A DNA stretch of 64,000 bases from Amycolatopsis sp. DSM 110486 (lineage in GTDB: Bacteria; Actinomycetota; Actinomycetes; Mycobacteriales; Pseudonocardiaceae), in assembly GCF_019468465.1 (NCBI RefSeq), contig NZ_CP080519.1, positions 4,293,001 through 4,357,000 on the forward strand, read 5' to 3'. A program made the position numbers and the translations under genes. The notes beneath the pieces are model-generated. The model saw nothing but the letters and a program-made list of their open reading frames with translations, was not told the origin of the DNA and did not search any database. Below are positions 43,481 to 52,601 of the stretch, one piece after another (position 1 is the stretch's first letter; every line of letters begins with the position of its first letter).

Positions 43481-44779
43481 ATGACGCGGCTGCGTACCCG
43501 GACATGGGTCATCAACGGGGTGCTGGTCGTACTGCTCGGCGGTGCGGCTTTCGGGATCTACCAAGCATTCACGCCGGCGAGCAACACCGCCCAGGCACAG
43601 ACCCGCACCACACCGGTGCGCCGCGGCGACGTGACCGAAACGGTCTCCGCCGCGGGCACCCTCTCGAGCGGCTACACCGGCGCCGCCAACTTCACCACCT
43701 CCGGCAAGGTCACGAGCATCGACGTGAAGGTCGGTGACGTGGTGAGCGCGGGACAGAAGCTCGCCACGATCGACTCCACGCAGGCCGAGAAACAGCTGCA
43801 GGTGGCCAAGGCCAACCTCGACGTGGCCGAGGACAACCTCGCCGACGGCGAGGACGCCGCCACCTCGGCCACGAGCTCCGGTTCCGGTCAAGGACAAGGC
43901 CAGGGCCAGCAGTCCCAGTCGCCCCAGGAGTCCACCACCTCGCTGCAGGCCAAAGTGGACCAGGCACAGCTCGACGTCGACACGGCCCAGGCGGCCGTCG
44001 ACGCGACGGTGCTCACCGCGCCGGGCGCCGGCACCGTGACCGCGGTCAACGGCACCGTCGGCCAGCAGGCCGGCAGCGGCGGGTCCGGAAGCTCCGGCGG
44101 CACCGGCTCCTCGGGCGGCACCGGCGGCAGCGGTGGCAACGGCCAGAGTGCGTCGAGCAGCTCCTCGAGCAGCTCGTCGTCCACCGGCTTCGTCCAGATC
44201 ACCGACATGACCAACCTGCTCGTGGACACCTCCGTGGCCGAGATCGACGTGAGCAAGGTCAAGGCGGGCCAGAAGGCCACCGTCACGCTCAACGCCTCGC
44301 CCGACCAGCCGATCCAGGCGTCGGTGTCGAAAATCGACCTCACGCCCACGACCAGCGGCAGCGTCGTGTCCTACGGCGCGCAGCTCACGCTCACCAACCC
44401 GCCGTCGGGGCTGCGGCCCGGGCAGTCGGCGAGCGTCGTGATCACCGTCGCGGAGGCCGATAACGTGCTGAGCGTGCCGGCCGCCGCGGTCACCACCACG
44501 GGCACCACGAACATCGTCACGGTGCAGCAGAACGGCCGCGATGTGCCGGAGCAGGTGCAGATCGGCGTACGTGGTGAGTCCACTGTGGAGATCAAGTCGG
44601 GCCTCAACGAGGGTGACAGCGTGGTGCTCACGGCCGCGTCGCCGACCACGACCACGGGCGGCGCCGGACAGCGCGGCGGCGGAATCGGTGGCTTCGGTGG
44701 AACGGGTGGCACCGGCGGCGCCGGCGGCGGCTTCCGCGGTGGCCAGACCGGCGGCTTCGGTGGCGGGGGACGCGGATGA
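43481..44779 (+). CDS. MacA-like membrane fusion protein of an ABC exporter
   Basis: 432 residues. One N-terminal membrane anchor (WVINGVLVVLLGGAAFGIYQ), a biotinyl-lipoyl-like hairpin (SIDVKVGDVVSAGQKLATID), a coiled-coil segment (EKQLQVAKANLDVAEDNLAD), a low-complexity Ser/Gly linker of about 40 residues (44060-44190) inside the barrel part, and a Gly-rich tail of ~40 residues. It carries substrate from the ABC transporter outward; in Gram-positive bacteria it works with the transporter without an outer-membrane partner. It is coupled to the ATPase gene. Confidence 0.88.
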   Translation: MTRLRTRTWVINGVLVVLLGGAAFGIYQAFTPASNTAQAQTRTTPVRRGDVTETVSAAGTLSSGYTGAANFTTSGKVTSIDVKVGDVVSAGQKLATIDSTQAEKQLQVAKANLDVAEDNLADGEDAATSATSSGSGQGQGQGQQSQSPQESTTSLQAKVDQAQLDVDTAQAAVDATVLTAPGAGTVTAVNGTVGQQAGSGGSGSSGGTGSSGGTGGSGGNGQSASSSSSSSSSSTGFVQITDMTNLLVDTSVAEIDVSKVKAGQKATVTLNASPDQPIQASVSKIDLTPTTSGSVVSYGAQLTLTNPPSGLRPGQSASVVITVAEADNVLSVPAAAVTTTGTTNIVTVQQNGRDVPEQVQIGVRGESTVEIKSGLNEGDSVVLTAASPTTTTGGAGQRGGGIGGFGGTGGTGGAGGGFRGGQTGGFGGGGRG

Positions 44780-45480
44780 AACCCGTGATCGCGGTCTCCG
44801 CGCTGCGCAAGACCTACGGCTCCGGCGAGACGGCCGTCCACGCGCTGCGCGGGGTCGAACTGGTCGTGCGGCCGGGGGAGTATGTGGCCATCATGGGCGC
44901 GTCCGGCTCCGGCAAGTCGACGCTGCTGAACATGCTGGGCTGCCTCGATGTGCCGACCTCGGGCAAGTACCTGCTCGACGGCTTCAGCGTCGCGGACCTC
45001 AACGAACGCCAGCTCGCCCTGCTGCGCAACCGCAAGATCGGCTTCATCTTCCAGTCGTTCAACCTCGTGCCGCGCACGAGTGCGTTGTCCAATGTGGAAC
45101 TTCCACTCGTCTACAGTGGACTTCGACGGGCCGCGCGCCGGACAAGGGCGTTGGCCGCGCTGGAAATGGTGGGGCTCACCGAGCGCGCCAAGCACCTGCC
45201 GAGTGAGCTTTCCGGTGGGCAGCAACAGCGTGTCGCCGTGGCGCGAGCGTTGGTGACGGGGCCCGCGCTGCTGCTCGCCGACGAGCCCACCGGCAACCTC
45301 GACCGCGCCAGCACCGAAGACGTGCTGGGCGTGTTCGACCGGCTCAACGCCCTGGGCCGCACCATCGTGGTGATCACGCACGAGGACGAGGTCGCCGAGC
45401 ACGCGCACCGCGTGGTGCGGGTCAGCGACGGGCGGATCGTGGCCGACGAGCGCAACCGCAGCGTCGGAGTGGTCGCGTGA
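44776..45480 (+). CDS. MacB-like ABC transporter ATP-binding protein
   Basis: 234 residues, ATG overlapping the previous stop. Walker A is MGASGSGKSTLL, the signature LSGGQQQRVAVARAL, Walker B LLLADEPTGNLDRAS and H-loop VVITHEDEVAEHA. LolD/MacB family, energising export of lipoproteins, antibiotics or peptides. Its partner permease follows with a GTGA overlap. Confidence 0.95.
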   Translation: MKPVIAVSALRKTYGSGETAVHALRGVELVVRPGEYVAIMGASGSGKSTLLNMLGCLDVPTSGKYLLDGFSVADLNERQLALLRNRKIGFIFQSFNLVPRTSALSNVELPLVYSGLRRAARRTRALAALEMVGLTERAKHLPSELSGGQQQRVAVARALVTGPALLLADEPTGNLDRASTEDVLGVFDRLNALGRTIVVITHEDEVAEHAHRVVRVSDGRIVADERNRSVGVVA

Positions 45481-46679
45481 ACGTGTTCGAGGTGCTGCGC
45501 TTCGCCGTGCGCGGCCTCACCGCCAACAAGCTGCGCTCCACGCTCACCACGCTCGGCATCACGATCGGCGTCGCTTCGGTGATCCTGCTGGTGGCGGTGG
45601 GCAACGGCGCTTCCGCCGCGATCGCCGCCAGCATCCAGGGCCTGGGCACGGACGTCGTGAACGTGTCGCCGTCGCGGGGCGGCGGGCAGGGCAGCGAGGC
45701 CCGGCCGCTGACCGTGCAGGACGCCCACGCGCTCGTGGATCCGGTCGGCGCACCCGACGTGAAGGCCGCTTCGCCGGTGGTCAACACCAACGCGACGGCC
45801 ACGTACGGGCAGACGTCGTACGACATCTCGTCCGTGACGGGCACCGAACCGGCCTACTTCGCCACCACCAACCGCCAGATCGCCGACGGGGCGCTGTTCA
45901 CCTCCGAGGACGTGAAGCAGGCGCGCAAGGTCGTGGTGCTCGGGCCGACCACTGCGCAGTCGATCTTCGGCGGTGCCGAGCCGGTGGGCAAGAACGTGCT
46001 GCTCAACAGCATCCAGTTCACCGTGGTCGGCGTGCTGCAGGCCAAGGGCAGCACCGGGTTGCAGAACGCCGACGACGTCGCGATCGCCCCGATCAGCGCG
46101 GTGCAGAACTCGCTCGCCGGCTACGGCAACCTCAGCCAGATCGCCGTGCAGGCCACGTCGGCCGACTCGGTGTCGCTCGCGCAGGCGGAGATCACCGCGA
46201 TCCTCAACGCCCGCCACGGCATCCGCCTCGGCGGCACACCCGACTACCAGATCCAGAACTCCGAACAGCTGCTGGCGACGCGGACGTCGGCCACGCAGAC
46301 GTTCACCGTGCTGCTCGGCGCGGTCGCGGCGATTTCCCTGCTGGTGGGCGGAATCGGCGTCACGAACATCATGCTGGTGACCGTGACCGAGCGGATCCGC
46401 GAGATCGGCATCCGCAAGGCGATCGGCGCGCCCCGGGCGGCGATCCTCGGCCAGTTCCTCGCCGAGGCCACGATGCTGAGCCTCTTCGGCGGGTTCCTCG
46501 GCGTGGTCATCGGCGTGGTCGGCAGCCAGTTCAGCTTCGCGGGCATCACCCCGGTGGTGGTGCCGTCGTCGATCGTGCTGGCCTTCGCGGTATCGGCACT
46601 GATCGGTCTCTTCTTCGGCAGTTTCCCGGCGAACCGGGCCTCGCGCCTGCGCCCGATCGACGCCCTCCGGCACGAGTAG
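45477..46679 (+). CDS. MacB-like ABC transporter permease
   Basis: 400 residues. MacB/FtsX architecture: N-terminal helix (RSTLTTLGITIGVASVILLV), a large extracytoplasmic domain (residues 60-270), and three helices near the C-terminus (VLLGAVAAISLLVGGIGVTN, FGGFLGVVIGVVGSQF, IVLAFAVSALIGLFFGSFPA). EIGIRKAIGAPRAAI is the conserved cytoplasmic coupling motif. Likely exports peptides or toxic compounds together with the two preceding proteins. Confidence 0.95.
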   Translation: MNVFEVLRFAVRGLTANKLRSTLTTLGITIGVASVILLVAVGNGASAAIAASIQGLGTDVVNVSPSRGGGQGSEARPLTVQDAHALVDPVGAPDVKAASPVVNTNATATYGQTSYDISSVTGTEPAYFATTNRQIADGALFTSEDVKQARKVVVLGPTTAQSIFGGAEPVGKNVLLNSIQFTVVGVLQAKGSTGLQNADDVAIAPISAVQNSLAGYGNLSQIAVQATSADSVSLAQAEITAILNARHGIRLGGTPDYQIQNSEQLLATRTSATQTFTVLLGAVAAISLLVGGIGVTNIMLVTVTERIREIGIRKAIGAPRAAILGQFLAEATMLSLFGGFLGVVIGVVGSQFSFAGITPVVVPSSIVLAFAVSALIGLFFGSFPANRASRLRPIDALRHE

Positions 46680-46691
46680 GAGCCTTCGCAC

Positions 46692-47378
46692 ATGTCTTCG
46701 TCCACCCAGTCGCCCGGGTTGGGAAACCCCGTTCCCGACGAGCCGACGACCGAGTTTCCGCCGGTGACGGCGCCGTTGGCTGCTTCGCTTTCTCCTTCTC
46801 CGTCGCCTGAGGAAATCGTGGCTTCCCCGGCTGTCGAGGGTGACCTCAACCAGGAGATGAAGCGGGTCGCCAAGCCGTTCGGCAAACCGACGTTCGTGCT
46901 GGCCGGCCTGCTGGTCATCGCCTTGTCCTTCGCCGGTGGCGCCTGGACGCACTCGGCGCTCGGCTCCGGCTCCAGTGGCGGCGGTGCCGCCGCTGCCCGC
47001 GCAGGCGGCCAGCAGGGTGGCGCCCGCGGCACCTTCGGCGGCCGCGGCACCGGTCAAGGCACGGGCACTGGCACAGGCCAGGAAGGCGCCGGCCAACAGG
47101 GCGCGGGCCAGGGCGCCGGCGGCTTCACCGGCGCCCGCGGCGGCGCCGGCCGCGGCACCGTCGGCACGGTCGAAAAGGTCGACGGCACCACCGTCACCCT
47201 GAAAACCGCGCAGGGCACCGACGTCACCGTGTCCACTTCGGACTCCACCACCGTCGGCCTCACCCAGCCCGGCAAACTCTCCGACCTCAAACCCGGCGCC
47301 ACCGTCACGGTCCAGGGCCGCCCCGGCTCCGACGGCACCGTCGCGGCGCAGGCGATCGTGCAGCAGCCTGCTCGCTGA
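46692..47378 (+). CDS. DUF5666-type membrane-anchored protein of the MacAB operon
   Basis: 228 residues. An acidic/Pro N-terminus, one membrane helix (TFVLAGLLVIALSFAGGAWT), a Gly/Gln/Thr low-complexity stalk (residues 95-150) and a C-terminal OB-like DUF5666 segment (GTVEKVDGTTVTLKTAQGTD, PGATVTVQGRPGSDG). It follows the permease by 12 nt and so belongs to the exporter operon. Role unknown; it may be an accessory or sensor outside the membrane. Confidence 0.75.
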   Translation: MSSSTQSPGLGNPVPDEPTTEFPPVTAPLAASLSPSPSPEEIVASPAVEGDLNQEMKRVAKPFGKPTFVLAGLLVIALSFAGGAWTHSALGSGSSGGGAAAARAGGQQGGARGTFGGRGTGQGTGTGTGQEGAGQQGAGQGAGGFTGARGGAGRGTVGTVEKVDGTTVTLKTAQGTDVTVSTSDSTTVGLTQPGKLSDLKPGATVTVQGRPGSDGTVAAQAIVQQPAR

Positions 47379-47396
47379 CCTGTGAAACTCGATTAC

Positions 47397-47414
47397 TTAC
47401 CGTTTGGTCGGTAA
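47397..47414. promoter_or_regulatory. Orphan TetR-type palindrome
   Basis: TTACCG-TTTGGT-CGGTAA is a perfect 6-bp inverted repeat with six central bases. It precedes only a 39-codon gene remnant, so the operator seems to have outlived its target gene. Confidence 0.55.
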
Positions 47415-47442
47415 CTGGGTATCATCCGCGGTCCGTCACCTC

Positions 47443-47562
47443 ATGGACGCGCTGTCGTACCCGGTCCTCGAAGGCAGCAACGTCGGCGTCCGCCGCAGGC
47501 AGCTGCAGGAGCTGATCCGGACGCCCGGCTACGACCCGCTGTCCGCCTCCGGCCTGGCCTGA
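47443..47562 (+). pseudogene. C-terminal remnant resembling an acyl-CoA dehydrogenase
   Basis: 39 codons: DALSYPVLEGSNVGVRRRQL and a further PGYDPLSASGLA. From memory this is like the last residues of some actinobacterial acyl-CoA dehydrogenases (the xxGGNxGVRRRQL ending). The rest of such a gene is missing, but a promoter-like/operator region stands right in front, as expected for a deletion that joined the 5' control region to the 3' end. The last 34 nt overlap the 3' end of the convergent TetR gene. Confidence 0.5.
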
Positions 47563-48143
47563 GCGGCGGTCAACGCCGGCACCAATGGGGCGAGCGCCGA
47601 CCGCAGCAGGTCCGGCAGTGAACCCGACACCACGACAAAACCCGAGGTCACCGGCTGGGCCCACTGTTCGAGCGCGATCCGCACGGCGGCGGCGACGGCG
47701 GCCGCCAGCACGCGGGCGGTGGGCCCATCCGGCACGCGCTCCGCCAGCACGGAGGTCAACGGTGGTTCCAGGGCCCCCGCCGAACGCGCGTACGCGGTGC
47801 GCAACGCGGGGCTCGTCGTGATGAGCAGCAGCGCTTCGCGGGCGTCCTCGCCGGGCTCGGTGTACTGCGTGACCACGGCCTCCACCACCGCGTCGGCCAA
47901 GCTGCCCAAAGAAGCACGGACGGCGGCCGCGACCCGCGTTTCACGATCGCTGGTCACCGCGAAGACGATCGCGTCCTCCCGGCTGGCGAAGTAGTTGTTG
48001 TACGTCCGCGGCGAAACCCCGGCGGCTTCGGCGATGTCGTCGACCCGCACGTTCTCCGGCCCACGCTCCCGCGCCAGCCGCAACGCGGCGGAGCTCAACG
48101 CCGTGCGGGTGGCTTGCTTCTTGCGTTCACGCAGACCGGTCAC
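47529..48143 (-). CDS. TetR/AcrR family transcriptional regulator
   Basis: 204 residues from the GTG at 48143 (TGLRERKKQATRTALSSAAL); the frame is open to 48194. HTH is VDDIAEAAGVSPRTYNNYF. The C-terminal domain is all-helical (AcrR-like). It is divergent from the protein at 48.2 kb; two palindromes in the 74-bp gap, and a third copy inside its own first codons, are candidate operators. The ligand is unknown. Confidence 0.85.
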   Translation of the reverse strand: MTGLRERKKQATRTALSSAALRLARERGPENVRVDDIAEAAGVSPRTYNNYFASREDAIVFAVTSDRETRVAAAVRASLGSLADAVVEAVVTQYTEPGEDAREALLLITTSPALRTAYARSAGALEPPLTSVLAERVPDGPTARVLAAAVAAAVRIALEQWAQPVTSGFVVVSGSLPDLLRSALAPLVPALTAAQARPEADSGS

Positions 48144-48194
48144 GGGCCTAGTAAAGCCGAAAACCTGCGGATCCGCAATCTTGCGTGCACGCAA
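48121..48194. promoter_or_regulatory. Palindromes in the TetR/48.2-kb divergent region
   Basis: TTGCGTGCACGCAA (48181-48194) is a perfect 14-bp palindrome, TGCGGATCCGCA (48166-48177) a perfect 12-bp palindrome, and TTGCGTTCACGCAG (48121-48134) is a near copy of the first inside the TetR gene, centred 60 bp away. The first also contains TTGCGT, a -35 for TAGTCT at 48205-48210. Confidence 0.6.
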
Positions 48195-48217
48195 CTTTGC
48201 GAGTTAGTCTCGCCGCC

Positions 48218-49246
48218 ATGAGAGCGAACGGCATTGCCTACGACACCGGATTCCTCAAGAACGGGGCCACTTCCTGGGACGACTTCGACGCGGACGTCGT
48301 CCGGCGCGAGCTCACGATCATCCGCGACGACCTGCACTGCACCGCCGTCCAGCTCGTCGGCGGCGTCCCCGAGCGGCTGGAGATCGCCGGGCGCCTGGCC
48401 GCCGAGCTGGGCCTGGAGGTGTGGTTCTCGCCGTACCCGCTCGACCTGACTGTGGACGAGCTGCACGAACTGTTCGCCGACTGTGCCGAACGCGCCGAAC
48501 GGATCAGGCACACCGGGGCGGAGGTCGTGTTCGTCGCCGGGGCCGAGCTGTCGGTGATGGTCCAGGGTTTCGCCGAAGGCGCCACGCTGGAGCAGCGCCT
48601 CGGCCGGCTGCTCGGCGACCCTGCCGACCGGCCTGCTCGCTTGGCAACGGTGAGCGAACGCCTCAACGACTTCTTCCGCGAAGCTGTGCCCGCGATCCGC
48701 AAGACCTTCGGCGGCAAGGTCACCTACGCGGCCATCCAGTTCGAACGCGTCGACTGGGACCTGTTCGACTTCACGACGCTGGAGCTGATCCGCTCGGCCG
48801 CCGTCGCCGACGTGTTCCGCGAAGGCGTGCGGACGTTGACGCAACAGGACAAACCCGTGGTCATCACGGGGTTCGGCACGGCCACCTGGCGCGGCGCCGG
48901 TGACGTCGCGCCGCGCAGCATGGAGATCGTCGAGAACGACCAGCACGGCCGGCCGATTCGGCTGAAAGACGTCTACGAACGCGACGAGCCCGGCCAAGCC
49001 CGGTACCTGACCGAGCTCCTGGAGATCTTCGAAGAAGAAGGCGTGGACAGCGCGTTCGTCTACCTCTTCGCCCTGCGCACGCACCCGCACCGCCCCGACG
49101 GCGACCCGCGCGACGACCTCGACCTCGCCGGCGGCGGCATCGTCAAGGTGCTGGAAGGCCGCGGCGGCACGACGTACCCGGGCCTGCCGTGGGAGCCCAA
49201 GGCGGCTTTCCACGCCGTCGCCGAGCGTTACCGCATCCTGCCCTAG
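48218..49246 (+). CDS. Uncharacterised protein, possible TIM-barrel fold
   Basis: 342 residues from the ATG at 48218, with no Shine-Dalgarno but a -10 box 7 nt upstream (leaderless). Motifs: GIAYDTGFLKNGATSWDDFD, LGLEVWFSPYPLDLTVDELH, GAEVVFVAGAELSVMVQGFA, YAAIQFERVDWDLFDFTTLE, and EEEGVDSAFVYLFALRTHPH. Alternating strands and helices with acidic strand ends (E/D) fit a glycoside-hydrolase-like TIM barrel. Some homologues carry the label 'abortive phage infection protein' (from memory), with no support from the sequence. A regulator of the TetR type is divergent. Confidence 0.7.
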   Translation: MRANGIAYDTGFLKNGATSWDDFDADVVRRELTIIRDDLHCTAVQLVGGVPERLEIAGRLAAELGLEVWFSPYPLDLTVDELHELFADCAERAERIRHTGAEVVFVAGAELSVMVQGFAEGATLEQRLGRLLGDPADRPARLATVSERLNDFFREAVPAIRKTFGGKVTYAAIQFERVDWDLFDFTTLELIRSAAVADVFREGVRTLTQQDKPVVITGFGTATWRGAGDVAPRSMEIVENDQHGRPIRLKDVYERDEPGQARYLTELLEIFEEEGVDSAFVYLFALRTHPHRPDGDPRDDLDLAGGGIVKVLEGRGGTTYPGLPWEPKAAFHAVAERYRILP

Positions 49247-49343
49247 TTACCCGGCCGGGCGCCGCCTTAACTGGCGGTACCCGGTTCCGTGTCCGATCGT
49301 GCACCCATCGGACCCCTGACGGTGGTAATTCCCTTGGTCTTCC

Positions 49344-49772
49344 TTGCTCGCGGCGTGTCACGCGTGGATCACTGAATTCGCCGGCGCGGGCGAGCTGCCG
49401 CAGTTCCCCGGTGCCGGTGCGTTCTCGGTGTGGGCCGTACTGGTGGCCGGCGCGACGGTGACGACGTGGGCGGTCGGGATGATCTTCGCGAGCCTCGCGT
49501 TCTGGGCGCCGAAGCTCGACCTGCACAGCCTCTTCGGGAACGTCTGGCAGCTTGCCCGCTATCCCGCCGACATCTACGCCCGGCCGCTTCGGCGTGTGTT
49601 CACCTACGTGCTGCCGCTCGCGGTGGTCGCCTCGGCGCCTGCCCGCGTCCTCGCCCGCCCGGCCGACGCGCTGCTCGTGCTCGGCGCGCTGGTCACCGCG
49701 GCCGCCGCGGTGCTCGTCGCGATCCTCGTGTGGCGCACCGGCCTGCGTCGCTACACGGGCGCGAGCAGCTAG
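49344..49772 (+). pseudogene. 5'-truncated ABC-2 type permease
   Basis: 142 codons that begin inside a membrane segment without a credible start (TTG, no Shine-Dalgarno). The segment FGNVWQLARYPADIYARPLR then RVFTYVLPLAVVASAPARVL matches the C-terminal half of ABC-2/DUF990 permeases, normally about 260 residues. The first half is not found in any frame upstream. Confidence 0.65.
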
Positions 49773-49794
49773 TTTCCGTTTACGATCGCTGCGC

Positions 49795-50074
49795 ATGGTC
49801 GCACTCGTGCTGAAGATGTCCGTCTCGCTCGACGGCTACGTCGCGCCGGCCGACGGGCGCACCGAGCTACCTGCTCGCCCACGGCGGCGTCCGGTTCGCC
49901 CGGTCCCTGATCGAGACCGGCCTCATCGATGAGTACCGCCTCGTCGTCCACCCGGTCGTGCTGGGTGACGGCGAGCGGCTCTTCACGAAGCCGCTCACCC
50001 TCGACCCGGTGAGCACCACCGCCTTCAGCCGCGGCACCGTCGTCCACGTCTTCACGGCGCGCGAAGCTAGTTGA
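49795..50074 (+). pseudogene. RibD/dihydrofolate-reductase-like gene with internal deletion
   Basis: The start, VALVLKMSVSLDGYVAPADG, is typical of the family. About 49864 the frame is lost, and the +1 frame then reads AHGGVRFARSLIETGLIDEY followed by RLVVHPVVLGDGERLF, typical of the C-terminal part. Around 100 central residues are missing. The end overlaps the tspO stop by 8 nt. Confidence 0.75.
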
Positions 50075-50555
50075 GATTCTCGTTCAGCGCGATGATCGCC
50101 ACGTTCAGCGCCGTCGCGTAGACGATCCAGAAGAAGTACGGCAGCAGCAGCACCGCGGCCAGGTGTGAGCGGCGGTAGAACAGACCGATCGTCATCAGCG
50201 TGGTGAAGCCGAGCAGGATGATGTCCACGCAGGCCAACCGCGTGGAGCCGCCCGCGAAGAACAGCGGTGCCCACAGCAGGTTGAACAGCAGGCTGACGCC
50301 GTACATGGCGAAGCCCTGCGTCTCGCCGTCCGTGCGCCAGTAGACCCAGCCGGCGAACGCGAGCAGCACGTACAGGAGTGTCCACACAGGACCGAACAGC
50401 TTCGCCGGCGGTGCCCACTCCGGCAGCACGAGCCGCGCGTACGTCTCGGGCGCCGACGTGGCCGCGAGCGAGCCCACGATGGCGACCACGGCGACCAGCA
50501 CGAAGAACACCACGAGCACGACCCAGGGGTTGCGTCGGTGGGTGGACGTGGTCAC
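50067..50555 (-). CDS. tspO: TspO/MBR family tryptophan-rich sensory protein
   Basis: 162 residues, five membrane helices. The conserved [27 protein letters not shown], and [17 protein letters not shown] (binding of porphyrin/steroid in relatives) are present. TspO binds heme and porphyrins and modulates their photo-oxidative stress. It stands head to head with hemL, so a shared promoter region of 118 bp may tie it to porphyrin synthesis. Confidence 0.93.
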   Translation of the reverse strand: MTTSTHRRNPWVVLVVFFVLVAVVAIVGSLAATSAPETYARLVLPEWAPPAKLFGPVWTLLYVLLAFAGWVYWRTDGETQGFAMYGVSLLFNLLWAPLFFAGGSTRLACVDIILLGFTTLMTIGLFYRRSHLAAVLLLPYFFWIVYATALNVAIIALNENLN

Positions 50556-50673
50556 GTTCCCTCCCCGTCACGCCGGCTCGGCGGTACCTGGCGAACCGCC
50601 CGTGATCGGCCATATTAGGAGCACCGCCGCCCGCGCGCGCGATGTCGGCTCGGGGATTTGCGAGACTGGACGG

Positions 50674-51978
50674 GTGAGCACTGGCACCGAGCAGTCCAAG
50701 GTTTGGTTCGAACGCGCGAAGGCGGCCGTCCCGGGCGGGGTGAACTCGCCGGTGCGGGCGTTCAACTCGGTCGGCGGCACCCCGCGTTTCATGGTCCGCG
50801 GCGAGGGCCCCCACCTGTGGGACGCCGACGGCAACCGCTACGTCGACCTCGTCTCGTCCTGGGGCCCGATGATCCTCGGGCACGCCCACCCGCAGGTGGT
50901 CGAGGCCGCGCGCGCGGCCGCCACGAGCGGGCTGTCGTTCGGCACGCCGACGATCGGCGAGGTCGAATTGGCCGAGGAGATCATCGGCCGCGTCGAGCCC
51001 GTCGAGCAGGTGCGCCTGGTCAACTCCGGCACCGAGGCGACGATGAGCGCGATCCGCCTCGCCCGCGGGTTCACCGGCCGCGCGAAGATCGTGAAGTTCG
51101 CCGGGTGTTACCACGGTCACGTCGACGCGCTGCTGGCCCAGGCCGGCTCCGGCGTCGCGACGCTCGGGCTGCCGACCTCGCCCGGCGTCACGGGTGCGCA
51201 GGCCGCCGACACGATCGTGCTGCCCTACAACGACCTCGACGCGGTGCGGAAGTCCTTTGTGGAGAACGAGGGCGAGATCGCGGCGGTGATCACGGAGGCG
51301 GCCGCGGGCAACATGGGCGCGATCGCCCCGGATGCCGGGTTCAACGCGGGACTCGCGGAGATCGCCCACGAGCACGGCGCGCTGCTGATCATGGACGAGG
51401 TCATGACGGGCTTCCGCGTCTCGCGCGCCGGCTGGTTCGGCCTGGAAGGCGTGGCCGGTGACCTCTACACCTTCGGCAAGGTCATGTCGGGCGGGCTGCC
51501 GGCCGCCGCGTTCGGCGGTCGCGCCGACGTGATGGCCAAGCTCGCGCCGGGCGGTCCCGTCTACCAGGCGGGCACGCTGTCGGGGAACCCCGTCGCCGTC
51601 GCCGCGGGCCTCGCGACGCTGCGAGCGGCCGACGACGCCGTGTATGCGGCGCTTGACGCCAACGCGAAGCGGCTCGGCGGGCTCTTCGACGCGGCGCTGA
51701 CCGAAGCGGGCGTCGCGCACAACGTGCAGTACGCCGGCAACCTCGTGAGCGTCTTCTTCGCCGACGGCGCCGTCCGCGACTACGCGGGCGCGCAGGCCGC
51801 CGACACCTGGCGCTTCCCGGCCTTCTTCCACGCTTTGCTCGACGCCGGCGTGTACGCGCCGCCGAGCGCGTACGAGGCGTGGTTCGTGAACGCCGCGATG
51901 GACGACGAAGCGTTCGGCGTGATCGAGGCGGCCCTCCCGGCCGCTGCCCGCGCCGCGGCCGAGGCGGTCAAGCCGTGA
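50674..51978 (+). CDS. hemL: Glutamate-1-semialdehyde 2,1-aminomutase
   Basis: 434 residues from the GTG at 50674. Class III aminotransferase: [29 protein letters not shown], the PLP aspartate region [11 protein letters not shown] and the PLP lysine K269 in [18 protein letters not shown]. It turns glutamate-1-semialdehyde (from HemA) to 5-aminolevulinate for HemB. Coupled by a 4-nt overlap to the phosphatase gene. Confidence 0.97.
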   Translation: MSTGTEQSKVWFERAKAAVPGGVNSPVRAFNSVGGTPRFMVRGEGPHLWDADGNRYVDLVSSWGPMILGHAHPQVVEAARAAATSGLSFGTPTIGEVELAEEIIGRVEPVEQVRLVNSGTEATMSAIRLARGFTGRAKIVKFAGCYHGHVDALLAQAGSGVATLGLPTSPGVTGAQAADTIVLPYNDLDAVRKSFVENEGEIAAVITEAAAGNMGAIAPDAGFNAGLAEIAHEHGALLIMDEVMTGFRVSRAGWFGLEGVAGDLYTFGKVMSGGLPAAAFGGRADVMAKLAPGGPVYQAGTLSGNPVAVAAGLATLRAADDAVYAALDANAKRLGGLFDAALTEAGVAHNVQYAGNLVSVFFADGAVRDYAGAQAADTWRFPAFFHALLDAGVYAPPSAYEAWFVNAAMDDEAFGVIEAALPAAARAAAEAVKP

Positions 51979-52601
51979 CCACTGTCGTCCACCTCCTGCG
52001 CCACGGCGAAGTCCACAACCCCGACAAGATCCTCTACGGCCGGCTGCCGAACTTCCGGCTGTCCGACCGCGGGCAGCGCCAGGCGCTCACCGTCGCGGAA
52101 GCCGTGGCCGGCCACGACCTCGCGCACGTCGTCGCGTCGCCGCTGCAGCGCGCCCAGGAGACGGCGGCGCCGATCGCGGCCGCCCACCGCCTCGACATTG
52201 CGACCGACGAGGGCCTGATCGAAGCGGGCAACGTCTTCGAGGGCCAGCGCGTGGCCGTCGGCGACGGTGCGTTGCGCCAGCCCAAGGCGTGGCCGCACCT
52301 GGTCAACCCGTTCCGCCCGTCGTGGGGCGAGCCGTACGTCGAGATCGCGCACCGGATGCTCGGCGCGGTGTACCGCGCCCGCGAGCAGGCCGAGGGGCGC
52401 GAGGCGCTGTGCGTGTCGCACCAGCTGCCGATCTGGACGCTGCGGCGGTTCCTCGAGGCCAAGCGGCTGTGGCACGACCCGCGCAACCGTCAGTGCTCGC
52501 TGGCTTCGCTGACGTCGCTGGTCTTCGACGGCGAGGCCCTCGTGGACATCGTCTACAGCGAACCCGCGGGCACCACGGACCCGAAGGTGACGGGCGCATG
52601 A
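51975..52601 (+). CDS. Histidine phosphatase superfamily protein
   Basis: 208 residues, GTG overlapping the hemL stop. Catalytic motif [16 protein letters not shown], phosphatase arginine/His in [13 protein letters not shown] and second His in [11 protein letters not shown]. It corresponds to Rv0525 by order. Substrate unknown; a role in the heme-thiol area is only inferred from context. The stop overlaps the next ATG by 4 nt. Confidence 0.9.
   Translation: MTTVVHLLRHGEVHNPDKILYGRLPNFRLSDRGQRQALTVAEAVAGHDLAHVVASPLQRAQETAAPIAAAHRLDIATDEGLIEAGNVFEGQRVAVGDGALRQPKAWPHLVNPFRPSWGEPYVEIAHRMLGAVYRAREQAEGREALCVSHQLPIWTLRRFLEAKRLWHDPRNRQCSLASLTSLVFDGEALVDIVYSEPAGTTDPKVTGA

Noticed and set aside
50612..50617. 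TAATAT as tspO -10 box
   Set aside because: It is on the right strand but lacks any -35 and is 57 nt from the start codon; left unassigned.
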